From the NCBI RefSeq assembly GCF_000003855.2, contig NW_003101656.1:56523-120522 (forward strand): 64,000 bases of DNA, in the 5' to 3' direction. Source of the stretch: Blastomyces gilchristii SLH14081. Lineage: Eukaryota; Ascomycota; Eurotiomycetes; Onygenales; Ajellomycetaceae. Of this stretch, positions 11,508-22,639 are shown piece after piece. A model generated the notes under the pieces. The model worked only from the letters and a program-made list of their open reading frames with translations, did no database searches and was not told the DNA's origin. The position numbers were made by a program, and so were the translations under genes. How positions within the stretch are numbered: the stretch's first letter is position 1; each line of letters opens with the position of its first letter.

Positions 11508-13804
11508 TTTTAGTAGTTAACAGTATATATTATATCAAGCTGTAAACACTTGAATAATCATCTGTAAGCACTTATTATTATATTTTAAAATCTGTCAGTT
11601 AATAACTGCTTATTATAACTGAAAGAACTAGAAACTTATATACTTTAATCTCTACAAACTCTACTATAGATACTCAGAAGCAGTTATCTAAATTATAAAT
11701 AATCTCTATAAAAGAAGTTTCAGAGAATTTATTAATTACTTACAGAATATTATTCTCTATATCTGTAATAGAGAAACTCTTTAAACTTATAAATAAATAA
11801 TCTTATTAAAGAATATTCTTGAGTATCTCTTATAAAATTAAGTTATTTTTCTATAAAAAATACTTACTGTCTGTAAACACTCTTGAACTGAGTCTCTAGA
11901 TATAATCTTCAGAGATATCTATAAACTGAAAAGAAACTTTCTTAAGTTATAATTACTTAAGATTATTTACTGAATTACAATCTATAAAAGCTTTTATAAG
12001 TTTGTATTTAAAATTAACTTACAAGCTTGTCTGTGTAATATGAAAGATAAAGAAGTTATTATCTATATAATAACAAATCTCTACTACACTGAAGTCAAGA
12101 ATTAACTGAATTATCTAGAGAATGATTATAAGAGATTTCACTAATCTATTCTTCAAATCTATCTAGAGAATAAGTTGAGAGACTCTGTAAGCTGAACAGA
12201 GAATATCTGAGCTGTAATTATTAATATTATAAAAAGAGATAAGAAATCTGATAAAAATTACTTATAACACTTTATAAAATTATAATATAAATTAAGATCT
12301 GTGAAAACAGAGCTCTGAAACAAGATCTGAATAATGATATTTATAAAGAAGCTGAATAAAAATATACAGAATTAGCTTATTAAGTAAGACTCTAAGTTCT
12401 TGATTCTGAAGAAACTGATAACTTTTATTCATTACTTACAGATTACTGTAAGAGTCACAGATATATAAAGAGTAGATTATTAACTAACTTTATAAAGACT
12501 AAATAACAGAGAACAGATTTACTGAAAAAAGATAATAAGATATAGAGAGATTGATATTTAACTACTAAGTAGAGAGAGAGAGCTTTACAAGCTCTTATAA
12601 ATAGAGTGTATAATAGAGAGATTAAGAAAATATATCTTTGCTTTATCTGTTTAAAATCAGAATATTGTCATATAAACTATTTAAACAAATTAAAATAAAA
12701 ATTTAAGAAGTTATGAACAGAGTTAGTAATAGTCTTCTTAAGAGTCTTAAAGTTAATATCTGAATCTGTTACTTCTTCAATGAAAATACAGGCTTGTAAG
12801 AAGAGACTATACTGTAGTACTACTACTCTACAAGTATGAGAAGTATTAATAAACTCAGAGTCTCAGATCACTGTAGTGTTTTTAAAGCTTATAAAGTGAA
12901 TAAGCTGACTAATGAAAACTGAGAATCTGCTCTTATAATAAGCAGAGTATAAGAACTCAGATTTGAGAACTAAGAGACTTATAAGAGTTATCTTTGAATT
13001 ATAAGATCTCTTTGAAACTTGAAGAAGATTTGTAGAAACTGTAATTATTACAGATATCACAGATAACATATACTTAAGACTTATATAACTTTAAAAATAC
13101 AATTTATACATAAATGTCTATGAGTTAGATTTATACTTCTGATCAGTGTTAATAGACTTACTTATAAAGATTAAATCAGTTGATACTGTAGAGTTAATTA
13201 GAGAAGATAAACTTATCTATATAATAACTTTATAAATGTCTGAGAACTTTATAGTTATGAAAACTGATCTTCAGATATCAGAGAAATACTGAGATCTTAC
13301 AGAGATATTCAGTTCAGCTAAAATAGCTGAGCTTTTATCTTATTATAAGAAGAATCTGATAATAGATTTAATAGAAGAGTAGAAATTCTTCTGAAGATTA
13401 ATCTATAAGCTCTCTTATTATAAGACAGAGATATTACAGACTTATATAAAGAAGAATCTGAAGAATGACTCTATCTAATCTTTACAGATCTCTGTGAGAG
13501 CCTCTGTGATATTTATAAAGATAAAGGATAAAGATCTCAGATTATCTATAAACTACTATAATCTGAACTTTAAGATTATAAAGAGTTACTATTCTTTATC
13601 TCTGATTGAGAATATGATCAACTATCTCACAGAAGCTGTTATATTGATATAACTGAATATAATCAATATATATATATAGCTGTAAATACAGTCTGAAAAT
13701 GAATAAAAGACAGTCTTTAGAACAGTACTAAGATTATTTAAATATCTAGTAATGTCTTTTAATTTAACTAATACTCTTACAGTATTTCAGTCTTTTATGA
13801 ATAA
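11508..13804 (+). mobile_element. Gypsy-2 chromovirus copy A, 5' part (LTR end, gag, protease, start of RT)
   Basis: This is a second Ty3/Gypsy family, on the plus strand. The first about 70 bp (tagtagttaacagta...) matches 56494-56568, the start of the presumed 3' LTR of copy B. The last 125 bp (13679-13804) matches copy B at 40170-40300. Together the two copies cover the element. Between lies a very AT-rich gag-protease region with no frame left and no motif that I can assign. The copy is cut at 13804 by the LINE L1 tail. Confidence 0.7.
13540..13804 (+). pseudogene. Gypsy-2 copy A reverse transcriptase, N-terminal fragment
   Basis: The plus strand reads a degraded fingers-palm segment: a YYSLSLIENMINYL patch near 13580-13625 followed by KTVFRTVLRLFKYLVMSFNL near 13700-13760 and TVFQSFMN at the end. 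These match the usual Ty3/Gypsy blocks before the YLDD box. The catalytic box itself is missing because the sequence passes into the LINE tail at 13805. Stops replace several Trp and Gln positions. Confidence 0.78.
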
Positions 13805-14229
13805 TTATTATTATTATTATTATTCTTCAATTATAGATGTATGCAGTCAGAGACTATGATATCTACCTGAGAACTTTTAGTTCTCAGAGTTTTTTCTATA
13901 TCTATAAAGTTAACTATTATACATTCATCAATTTCAGATATGTAAAATCAGAAAATTTCAGCTCAGAATATAAAAACTGTTTACAAATTACTGTATTTTA
14001 ACATCTTTTAATACTTTGAAATCATTTGACAATATCATGACAAAAGAAAAGAGAACACAGTCTTAAAGATAGACACATTAAATAGATAGATAGAAAAGAA
14101 TAGAAAGGAAAAAGTAAAGTAAAGAGAGACTGTAATAAAACAAATTATTAAAAGATAGTATATAGCTGTTTTAACAGACTATATCTGATCAATTTTCTTC
14201 TCTTTATATTCAGATATTTCTGAATTTAG

Positions 14230-14499
14230 TCACTTTCTTATAGCTGCTTGAGTTTCTGATAGAAAGTCTATTAAGTATTTAATTCCTGTCTCAGTTGAGA
14301 ATAAGAATCTCATATTTAATTGATTTAAATCACACTTCTCTTTCAATCTGACTCTGAGACTATTGTATAATATACAATGCATTATAATATACTCATAATT
14401 CTCATTTGCATTGCAGAATGAGTATTCTATTGAATCAAATCTATCATCAAATCTTTGTATATAAGATTTGAAATAGTCATGTTCTAGTTTCAGCTGCAT
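14230..14499 (-). pseudogene. L1 ORF2 C-terminus with Cys/His cluster (89 aa open)
   Basis: This minus-strand frame is the end of LINE ORF2 after RNase H. It contains the cluster CNANENYEYIIMHC, reminiscent of the C-terminal zinc-binding motif of Tad/I-type LINEs (C-X-C...H...C), with the first Cys position replaced. The same frame is open in L3 (38025-38255). A stop follows AAIRK. It is part of a dead element and not a separate gene. Confidence 0.75.
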
Positions 14500-14643
14500 T
14501 ATAGATGAGAATACTTTCTTTTTACATTTAATTAAACAAGATTTTCACTTGTTTTGTTTCAAATCCTGAATCATGTATACTCTTCTTTTATTTCTACCAG
14601 GTTTCATTTCACTTATCTACACAAGATTCTTTTATCGTTCTCT

Positions 14644-15015
14644 TATTATTATTATTATTATTCTTTCATTATACTTATATACAAGCGGAGCTTATGACGA
14701 GTTCTTGCATGATGTTAAATACAGATCAAGTGTTGATTATACAGAAGAAATTACAGATGTTGAGATTATATTAAAATAACAAGAAAATAGAACAATACAA
14801 AGAAGTGATAATTAGATACATGTGATAATAACTTCTCAGCTCAGAAATATAGAGTGATTTGTTAAAGTGATTTGTACACCTCTGTATTTATTAGAAACCT
14901 AAGGTGCTTGAGTTCTGTATTTAATGTATCCCCTGCGGGTTTCGAACTCACACGCCTTGGTTTCCCATGTCAAGGGGCTACTGAGTGGCCGCATTAATCA
15001 TTCGGCCACCAGGGC
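14644..15015 (-). mobile_element. tRNA-derived SINE, copy 1 (372 bp)
   Basis: This is a short retroelement on the minus strand with a tRNA-like head at the right (complement of about 14930-15015) and a (tta)n run at the left, its A/T-rich tail. It is flanked by a 12-bp duplication, ttatcgttctct (14632-14643) and ttatctttctct (15016-15027). It matches the SINE at 63214-63588 over its whole length. It is moderately mutated yet keeps ccctgcgggtttcgaactc, the internal B box of the pol III promoter. It interrupts the LINE L1; the 68-aa plus-strand frame starting at 14573 is only a shadow across it. Confidence 0.92.
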
Positions 15016-15581
15016 TTATCTTTCTCTTTATAAAAGATCAAGACACAATTTTTTAAATACATCTGCTTAATTCTGAACTCTTTTTTACAGCTGAATCAGT
15101 CAATTCATTGCCATCAATATTCATATGAGCAGGAACTTAGTGTAGATGAATTATCAGCTTTGATATTCTTCTCTTTTGAATTTTCAAAACAGAGTTTAAA
15201 ATCAGTTCAAGATTCATTTAATCATTATAAATCTGACTATTTCTAAGTCTTTTTAAAGCAGATTGACTATCAGAGAATATTCATGTCTCTTTCAAACTAT
15301 TTTCTCTTTTATGAGATTTTATTTCAATGAGTTTGAAAGCTTTCACTATGTGGCGGGCTGCTCCCGATCAATCATATAGACTATTCCGTTACACTCCATA
15401 AATTCCTACCACTTCATTCTCGATCGCCGATCCTCGGTCGCCACAAACGCGTATGTTCCGATCAGCCATTCTTGAATGTGTATGCTTCAATTCTCAGCCA
15501 TTCTCAATCACTGATTCTCAGCCACCATGACTGTGTATAAATTCTTCCGCCCTGAAGCTCTACTGCATACATCATCACATA

Positions 15582-16874
15582 TTATCTCAGCGGGCTCAGA
15601 CCTCTGACTCAGTTTGAACAGGTTGCAGCATTATTAACTAATCCGGTATGACACTAACCTACTTTTGATACAAGTCAAGTGCTCAGAGCAATCCTTGTCA
15701 GAGAGTCTGAGAAGAAACAGTTTCATCTTCAATGAAGATTTCTGAGATTTACAAGGATTTTTCAGCTTCTTCAACTTTGACTTTCTATTACTATATATTC
15801 ACATATCTTTGAGATTTGAAAATCACCTTAGCTTATGACTAAAGAGAAGAAGAATAGAAATATTTCTTTAATATTTCAAAAAAATCTATATTTAAGATAG
15901 ATGTATACTCTTAAAAATGATCATATTTTTTGATCTCAGAATTTCTAAGAGCTTTTTTTTATATGAGAAATTGGATCAAAATCCTGTGTTTAAAAACACA
16001 CTAGTCAACTTTGAGATGATACTTCTATTCTAAGAACTTGCGCTTTTAAAAAAAAAATCAGATACATCATGAGAATATTATTATTTTAAGATTTCAAGAT
16101 AATACAGAAATGATGAATCTATGAAGTTAAGTTAAAATTCTCTTTCATACTCAGAGTTAGACTGATCACTGAAATCATGAATTTTATATGTAATCTCATT
16201 TAATCTGATCTCATACATTTCTTAATATAAATTCTGCTGCGACTAGTCATTTAAAAAACCTGCAAAGTAACTATATATCAAATCTTAAAATGAAATCATG
16301 ACTTGAAAAAAATGAGAAAGTGATCTCATTTAATCTCATTTAGTTTCATTCTTAATATAAAGTTACTATTTTTAGACATTTTAAGAGTTTTTTTAGACTA
16401 CTTTGAAATTTTTAAAAAGTAATGCTTTTTGATAACACTTAAATAAGATTTAAAGTCATTTAAAGCAATAAAAATAATTTAAATTGAGAAGTGAAAATCA
16501 TGATCTCATGTGAAAAATGTGACAAGATTAGACAGTAAGTCTCACTGAGACAGTATGAAACTATCATCTAATGTTAAAACTTTGTAATAAGATCAGTTAA
16601 ATTGACAATGAGACTATTAAAAATTCTGATTCTGATCTCAGACACAGTCACACAGTCAGTCTACTCAGAGTACTCAGTAAATTGTTCCTGTGTTTCTAAT
16701 AATTAGAAACTGTTTCTTCTCAGACACTTTGTAAGATATTATCACTTACATGACCTGATTTTACTATTTGAGTTAGCTTATTACTTATTTGAGGTTAGCT
16801 CATGATATAATTGTTAATTCAGTGTTAAAATAGTAATGAAATATCTGGAGAAGCATCTGAGCTTGCTGAGATAA
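15582..16874. mobile_element. hAT-like non-autonomous element with 19-bp TIRs
   Basis: The ends are ttatctcagcgggctcaga (15582-15600) and its inverted partner tctgagcttgctgagataa (16856-16874), 17 of 19 matching, with the two mismatches being G/A differences. The flanking 8-bp duplication is atcacata (15574-15581) and atcatata (16875-16882), again differing by one C/T. Without the nested MITE and its TSD, the element is about 779 bp. No transposase frame is present. The 8-bp TSD suggests the hAT superfamily. The sequence between is AT-rich with several A and T runs and no recognisable gene. Confidence 0.88.
16158..16663 (-). mobile_element. MITE of the TAGACTG family, complete, heavily mutated
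   Basis: The left end is tagactgatcactgaaatc where the copy at 25454 has tagactggccgccgggacc. The right end is cacagtcagtcta. The 8-bp duplication ctcagagt (16150-16157, 16664-16671) is perfect. It lies inside the hAT-like element. Nearly all differences from the 25454 copy are C-to-T or G-to-A, so this copy has been through mutation that the other has largely escaped. Confidence 0.94.
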
Positions 16875-17013
16875 ATCATATAAATATATATAAATATTCA
16901 CTTTAAGTGCTGATTCTTGTACTTTCTCTTTCTTTTTCTTCTTTAATGTTTTTCACTTTATTATATAAGATCTATAAATATTATACTGATCTATTCAGTG
17001 TAGACTTCTTATA

Positions 17014-18570
17014 CTTGAAAAATGTTTATTGTCTGCTTATTAGAAATGATTATACACATTTATTATCTTCTTATTAGAAAAAATTATTCATTGAGAAGAT
17101 ATCTGAATGTGTAATAATGTGTAAGAAAGAGAAACAATCAGTTAACACAGACACTGAGTTCTCATATAGAAGTCTGCTTATCAGCTACTGTGACTCTGTA
17201 ATAAGATCTTATAAAGAGAATGTCAGTAAAAGATCTAAGAGTTCTAATACTTCAGATGTATAAGATATTTATATAATTACACTTTCTCAGATTTCACAGA
17301 TATCACACATCTGATAAATGATATAATCATGTCTAATGATAATATGAGAGAACTCTCAAATGTGAGTATAGAAGTGATATTACAGTAACTCTGAATAATG
17401 TTGAAACTACAACAGTAATAGATAGCTGACATGCATGTAACTCAATAACTTCAATATGAGAAAATTCAATAATTATCTCAATAGAGAACTCATGCAACTT
17501 CAGTATCTAGAGAATTGAATATAAAAGTACTGAAAGATTGCTTAGATACTTCTGTATATTTTAATACTTCTGATCTCACTCTCTACTCATCATGAAGAAT
17601 GAAAATGCTTGTGAAACTGAGTGTAGATGAAGATGTCATTGATTTATTAATCAATCAAGATTGATATATCAATGAATGATTGAAGAATTGTGTGAAATAG
17701 AAGTTTCATTCATGAATGAAAGCATGTGAACCTGTGTTGTGAATGCTTGATAATATCATCAAATATTCTGATGTTCTGTTTCAAGACACTATCATACAGT
17801 AGAAAGTGTTAGATTGATTATAGAGTATCTGACAGAGAAATACTTCTCTTACAATATTTATCTCTGACTACAACACTCAGATCTTAGAAGTAGATGATCA
17901 ATCTTGAGAGAACTGAATGAAGATTAGCATGCTCAAGAAGACATTGACTTTCAAACTCTTACAGATTCTTATAAGTGTAAATGAAGACCTGACTTATGAA
18001 GACTTCTGTACATAACTCTGACTATTGAATGACTATCTTACCAAGCTCAAGAGTATACAGAACAGTGATAGAAGATATTACATCTCAGTCACTCATACAT
18101 CTGCACTGAAGAATAACAGCAATGATGCAGATATCATAGACTGAATAGATTCAAATATCTATACACAAGCAAGAGTTTTCATCATTCAAACAGACTTCTG
18201 AGTCTCTGAGATCACTTCTGAAGAAGTCATCAACTGATATCAATATGAAGTATGCATCAATTGTAACTGATCAGAACATATTATGTTCAACTGCTGATTA
18301 ATCTATATATCTTCTCATTTAAGAGAAAGATCAGCATTTTCTCACTCAAGAGAAAGATCAGTGTCTTCTCACTTAAAGAATAAATCAGTATCTGTTCATG
18401 ACAATCACATTGCAGTAGAGGAAGATTCAGAGAATAACTATAAGAATACTCTGATAAAACAGAGAAAAGATTAGCTTCTGTTCAAATTCATAAACAGTCG
18501 CTTTAAGAGGTCAGATGACAATAATTTGAACAGAAAATAGCAATGAATGCAATTCTTGTATCTACTGTGA
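17014..18570 (+). pseudogene. G3 leader, gag and start of protease
   Basis: After the LTR the leader reads cttgaaaaatgtttattg, with the candidate self-priming site gaaaaatgtt. Gag follows; at 18253-18294 the CCHC knuckle reads C-I-N-C-N-stop-S-E-H-I-M-F-N-C, the spacing CX2CX4HX4C with one Trp codon turned into TGA. Repeated segments of the type tctcactcaagagaaagatc (18310-18370) encode a short Arg/Ser-rich repeat after the knuckle. The protease begins at 18540 and is cut at 18570 by the deletion. Confidence 0.82.
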
Positions 18571-20504
18571 AGATGTCTTATAATTATGCGTCTTCATGTC
18601 TAAGAAACTGAGTTCTGCTGAATGCAATTATGAGATCTATAATAAGAAACTTCTCACAATTATACACTGTTCAGAAGAATGAGACTCTGAACTCTGAAGT
18701 ATCTTCAAATTTGAGATAATCACAGATTATGAGAATCTCAAGCACTTCACAACTATCTGTAAACTCACTGAATGATAGATGTGATGATCTGAGTTCTTAA
18801 GCTGCTTTTATTTTACAATACACTACTGTTCTGACAGTCAGAACTTGATGACAGATACTCTCTTATAATAAGAGTAAGATATACTATCTGATGTGACAGA
18901 CATGAACTAAAAAAACTGAGAATATCAACTCTTGAATCTGAAGATATTAGTTGATCATGATCAGATCACTTATAGTACTATACATACTTTATCTGTCAGA
19001 ACACTCTCTGAATCTACACTGAATAAATTGTAACATATAACAGCTTAAACTGATGAGCTTCTTCAAGCACTCACTGAAGTACTATGTTAAGAAGTACTCT
19101 GATTTCTCTCAGAACTACATATAAGAATTAACATCTTAGAACATTCAATCAATAACAATCATACTCTATAATTCTGTGAATAACACTGAGTTTCTCACTC
19201 TGAACTCTTACATACTCAGATAATGTAAGAGATGCATGATTCATATATAACTAATTATTCAGACTGTGAATAACTGTATTGAATAATCTTCTGAGAGTTC
19301 TACTGATCTGAGATATTAAACAGTATCAGATATGTTATCTGAAACTGCAATCACTGTTCTTTCATTATCTTATAAAAGAACTATAGAAAAGATCTACTGA
19401 AATTACTTAATATTTCTAATAGAATCTGATAAGATATAGTAATTAACTTCACTATTAATCTATCTAAGAGTAAGAGTTATAAGAATATTCTGATCATTAT
19501 TGACTGATTAAGTAAAGATATAATATTAAAATCTTGTGATAAGATGAATGCTGAATAAGTCACTGAAATCTTCTTATAAAGTTTATTCTATCAGATATAT
19601 AAGTTGCTGAGATCTATTATATCTGATTAAGACTGTCAATTTATAAACACTCTCTGAACAAGAATCTGTCAGATTCTCAAGATTATTTTTTATTTATCAA
19701 CTGCTTATCACTCTGAGACTGATAATATATCAGAATAAATAATTTAGATAACAAAGAATTATCTGTATAAGTTCTGTAATCACTTATAAGATGATTAGTA
19801 TAATCTTCTTCTATATACAGAGATCACTATCAATGACTGAGATGCTGTCTTAACAGGTGTAAGCCTGTTCTTTCTTATACATAATTATTATATGAAAGTA
19901 TTAAATCTTCTAGAAATCACACATTTCACACTAAATCTCTGCAGTTCAATTCAGATCACTGATAATATAGTAATGAAGCTCTAAGATGTCTGTAACTGAG
20001 CAGAGATCTTTATAATAACTGTAAAATAAGATTAAGAAGATTAAATCAATATCTGATAAGATCTCACAGAGGAGTATAAGATAGAAGATCTTATATAATT
20101 AAATCTTAAAAATATATGAATCACATACTCATCTCATACACTGAATTACTGTCATATCAAGTATAAAGTAATAGAAGTTCTAGGTAGTTATAACTATTAT
20201 CTTGACATATCATCAGAGATTTATAATGTGGTTTACACAAGCTTACTTTACTATGCTATTACTGACCTGTTCTCTTCTCAACTGACTTTCAACTGACAGC
20301 TGTCAGAGATTATGGGAGAAGATAATGAGCTTGAGTAAGAGATTGAGAATATTCTCAATGAGAAACCCTGCAGCCGCAGCTGACAATATCTTGTGAAACA
20401 AGTTAGCTATGAATCATGATCAACTGACCTGAACTCTGAGCTCTGTGTTATCTGAAACAGCAGCCCTTGACTGATGAGAACTGCTTCTGAAAAGAGAGGA
20501 CTAA
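18571..20504 (+). pseudogene. G3 RNase H, integrase and chromodomain remnant
   Basis: This region starts in the RNase H part (tcttcatgtctaagaaactg, matching G1 near 1200-1215 inverted). The integrase region spans about 19100-20320. At about 20330-20450 a chromodomain can be read in part: EIENILNEKPCSRS followed by QYLVKQVSYES, where the family pattern expects a Trp in place of Gln or stop codons. Just before the 3' LTR is the purine run gaaaagagagga (20489-20500), a polypurine tract. The chromodomain makes Gypsy-1 a chromovirus. Confidence 0.8.
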
Positions 20505-20898
20505 TGTAGCAGACTGCATCTGATCAATTATATAGACTATTCTGTTACACTTCATAGATTTCTACTGCTTCATTCTTGATCGCATGATTAATTATATAGA
20601 CTATTCTGTTACACTTCATAGATTTCTATCACTTCATTCTCAATCACTGATTCTTAGCTGTCATAAACATGTATGTTCTGATCAGCCATTCTCGATCACC
20701 AATCCTCAGCTGCTATAAATGCGTATAAATTCTTCCACTCTGAAGCTTCACTGTGTACATCATTATATACATGTATAAATATTTACTTCAATTGCTGATT
20801 CTTATACTTTCACTTTCTGTTTCTTCTTTAACATTTTTCACTTTGTTATATAAGATCTATAAATATTATATTAATCTATTCAGTGTAGGCCTCTTACA
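20505..20898 (+). repeat. G3 3' LTR with 64-bp tandem duplication
   Basis: This LTR starts tgtagcagactgc and ends taggcctcttaca. At 394 bp it is longer than the other copies (308-374 bp). The first part holds a tandem duplication with a 64-bp offset: aattatatagactattctg begins at 20526 and again at 20590, each followed by ttacacttcatagatttcta. Confidence 0.93.
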
Positions 20899-21536
20899 TA
20901 CTATTACAAATAGTTCAGTATCAAAGACTTGAGATTCACAGTCTCAATTTCAGAAATCTGAGATAAAATTAATATTATCTTCAGTATAAGCAATGCCTGT
21001 ATTTAATCTATTCAAATTCTCATTTTTTAAGTTATCTGAATAAATCAGAATAGAGTCTTTTATATTAATTGTAGAAATTCTCTTCAAATGCTGTTCATAA
21101 TCTTTCTCTTTAGATAGTTCACTTATTTGTAGATCTATAAGAGATTCAAACTTTTCTCTTCAGAGAGATATCTTTTCATAATCAACTTTTTCAATATTTA
21201 AAGAAGAAAATTGATTTTTAATCAGTGAGTATAGTCTGTATAGTTGAGAGAGCATTTTCTTTGAAGAATTATTTTTATTTCAATCAAGAAATGTATTTCA
21301 ATTCAGTTCATTTTCAGAGTTAATTAATGAAAATGAAGAAGAGACTCTTTCTCTGATTATATAATTTGAGCTTATTCTTATAACACTCAGATCATAGTTC
21401 ATACAGATCTTTTTAAATCTAATAGTAGAAGAGAGAATGGAAGCTTCAATTTTCATTGCTTTAATAGAAGATGATTTGAATGCTTTCAGAATTATTCTCA
21501 AAGCTCTGTTTTAGAGACTTTAAAAGAGTTCTGTAA

Positions 21537-21581
21537 TTTAAAAGTTGCTTAAGCCAGTGTACAATTACAGGCGTACGCCGG
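21537..21581. other. Segment U1, left part, pre-insertion DNA
   Basis: These 45 bp lie between the truncated LINE L1 and the Copia element. They end in gtacgccgg, of which gccgg is the Copia TSD. The sequence continues after the Copia element at 25408. It keeps CG and CC pairs better than the retroelements around it. Confidence 0.6.
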
Positions 21582-21849
21582 TGTCAGAATGAGTGTCACA
21601 GATGAATATATTGAAGACATATAAATCTTATGTGTATTAAGATCTGCTTGTTATATTATTCATGCTCTATCTAATATATCTATTTCATACAAAAGATAGA
21701 GCTATTTATAGTAAAATATATGTACAAGTCAAGAGAGCTAGTATAAGCAAGTATTAGACAAGAATTATAGTATGTTAATAATGATGAGAAATATTATAGT
21801 AATACAATATTGATGATGTTCAGTAGTCTATAATCTCTTTTTTCTGACA
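21582..21849 (-). repeat. C1 3' LTR
   Basis: This 268-bp LTR has TG...CA ends. Its core catacaaaagatagagctatttatag is shared with the partner LTR. The internal DNA next to it holds two agtgtagat(g/a)aatctg(t/c) units (about 21912-21950). Confidence 0.93.
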
Positions 21850-22099
21850 CACTCTCTTCAGTGAATGTAACATGTAAATGAAAGTGTAAATGAAGCTGTA
21901 ATAAAAAGAGTGTAGATAAATCTGTAAGAAAAAGAGTGTAGATGAATCTGCAGAGATTATATCAAGATATATCAATTATATTATTATTCTGCTTACATCT
22001 TGATAATATCTGATATATCAACTAGGTCTAGTATCTTGACAAATTCTGTATGTTTCTGACATGGCAGAGTCTCAGTGAGGTCATTCACTGTCATCTGAG

Positions 22100-22400
22100 T
22101 CGTAGACACTCAATCAACTGTAATATTATTAGATTGAACATGTTCTCAGATTGATCTCTTTTATCTGAATCCTCTCATCAGAATAGAATAATGATATCAT
22201 TCACATAGAAGACAATTAATCAATCATTTAAGAAGAGGCAGCAATTCTCTGATATAGAGATGAAGCCTAGCATTCTCAGATTCTTCGCAATGTGAGTGTT
22301 CTTCAACATCTGTTCAGTGATTTCATGACTCTGGCAGTTGACATCTATGACTTCTTGAAGTCAGTATAGATGCTATTGAGATAGATATATTATTGATAAC
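22100..22400 (-). pseudogene. C1 reverse transcriptase, catalytic-box region
   Basis: On the minus strand 22181-22210 reads FYVNDIIILF, the Copia-type box in which FYVDDIIIL is expected. Before it in the coding direction is a degraded CCLFLND-like stretch, and after it SDERIQIKEI. The Asp-to-Asn change at a catalytic residue and the surrounding stops make this a dead copy. The strand and position fix the orientation of the whole element. Confidence 0.85.
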
Positions 22401-22639
22401 AGTGAAAACAGTATTAGAAAATAAATTTTGAGACTTGTAGAAGTCTGTATGTAAATGAGAATAAGAGAATACATCATTGATCATTCAAGAAGAATTGTCT
22501 TTGACATTTGCAACTGTCAGAAGATGAGCAGCTCTGTGTTTTCAGATTCTGTAGTCTTCAATGATATTATCTTTATCAAAGTTAGCACTGATATCATGAG
22601 CTCTAGATGCAATGTTCTGTGTACAATTATCTATCACAG

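Larger units (their letters stand above)
15349..17013 (+). repeat. G3 5' LTR, split by a hAT-like insertion
   Basis: The LTR parts are 15349-15581 and 16875/16883-17013. It begins tgtggcgggctgctcccgat and ends gacttcttata, where the other copies have cctcttaca. The first part is GC-rich and well preserved (gatcgccgatcctcggtcg), while the second is strongly mutated. Removing 15582-16874 and one TSD copy restores the family LTR. Confidence 0.9.
15349..20898 (+). mobile_element. Gypsy-1 chromovirus copy G3 (plus strand), RT deleted, nested in L1
   Basis: This Gypsy-1 copy lies in the opposite orientation to G1/G2. LTRs are at 15349-17013 (interrupted by a hAT-like element) and 20505-20898. The flanks are cacta (15344-15348) and tacta (20899-20903), a 5-bp TSD with one C/T change. 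The internal DNA runs gag, start of protease, then jumps at about 18571 straight to the RNase H region, so roughly 2.5-3 kb including the whole reverse transcriptase is missing. Integrase and chromodomain follow. The copy is a deletion derivative that would need proteins in trans, and it is also RIP-mutated. Confidence 0.92.
13805..21536 (-). mobile_element. Tad-like LINE copy L1, 5'-truncated, split by G3 and a SINE
   Basis: This non-LTR retrotransposon is read on the minus strand. It starts at the left with its 3' tail, a (tta)n run then cttcaattatagatg, shared with L2 (29197 on) and L3 (about 38685, inverted). Segments 13805-15348 and 20904-21536 join through the duplication cacta/tacta around G3, giving a continuous match to L2 29200-30965. 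It ends at about 21536 within the region after reverse transcriptase, so it is 5'-truncated, the usual result of incomplete target-primed reverse transcription. What remains is the RNase H region, the Cys/His C-terminus and the 3' UTR. Confidence 0.9.

Noticed and set aside
13805..13823. The (tta)n run as an independent microsatellite or CRISPR-like repeat
   Set aside because: It is the 3' tail of LINE L1; the same run is at the ends of L2, L3 and the SINEs. There are no spaced direct repeats of CRISPR type.
14573..14779. 68-aa hydrophobic plus-strand frame (MYTLLLFLPGF...)
   Set aside because: It crosses the boundary between LINE L1 and the SINE tail; the Ile run comes from the (tta)n tail.
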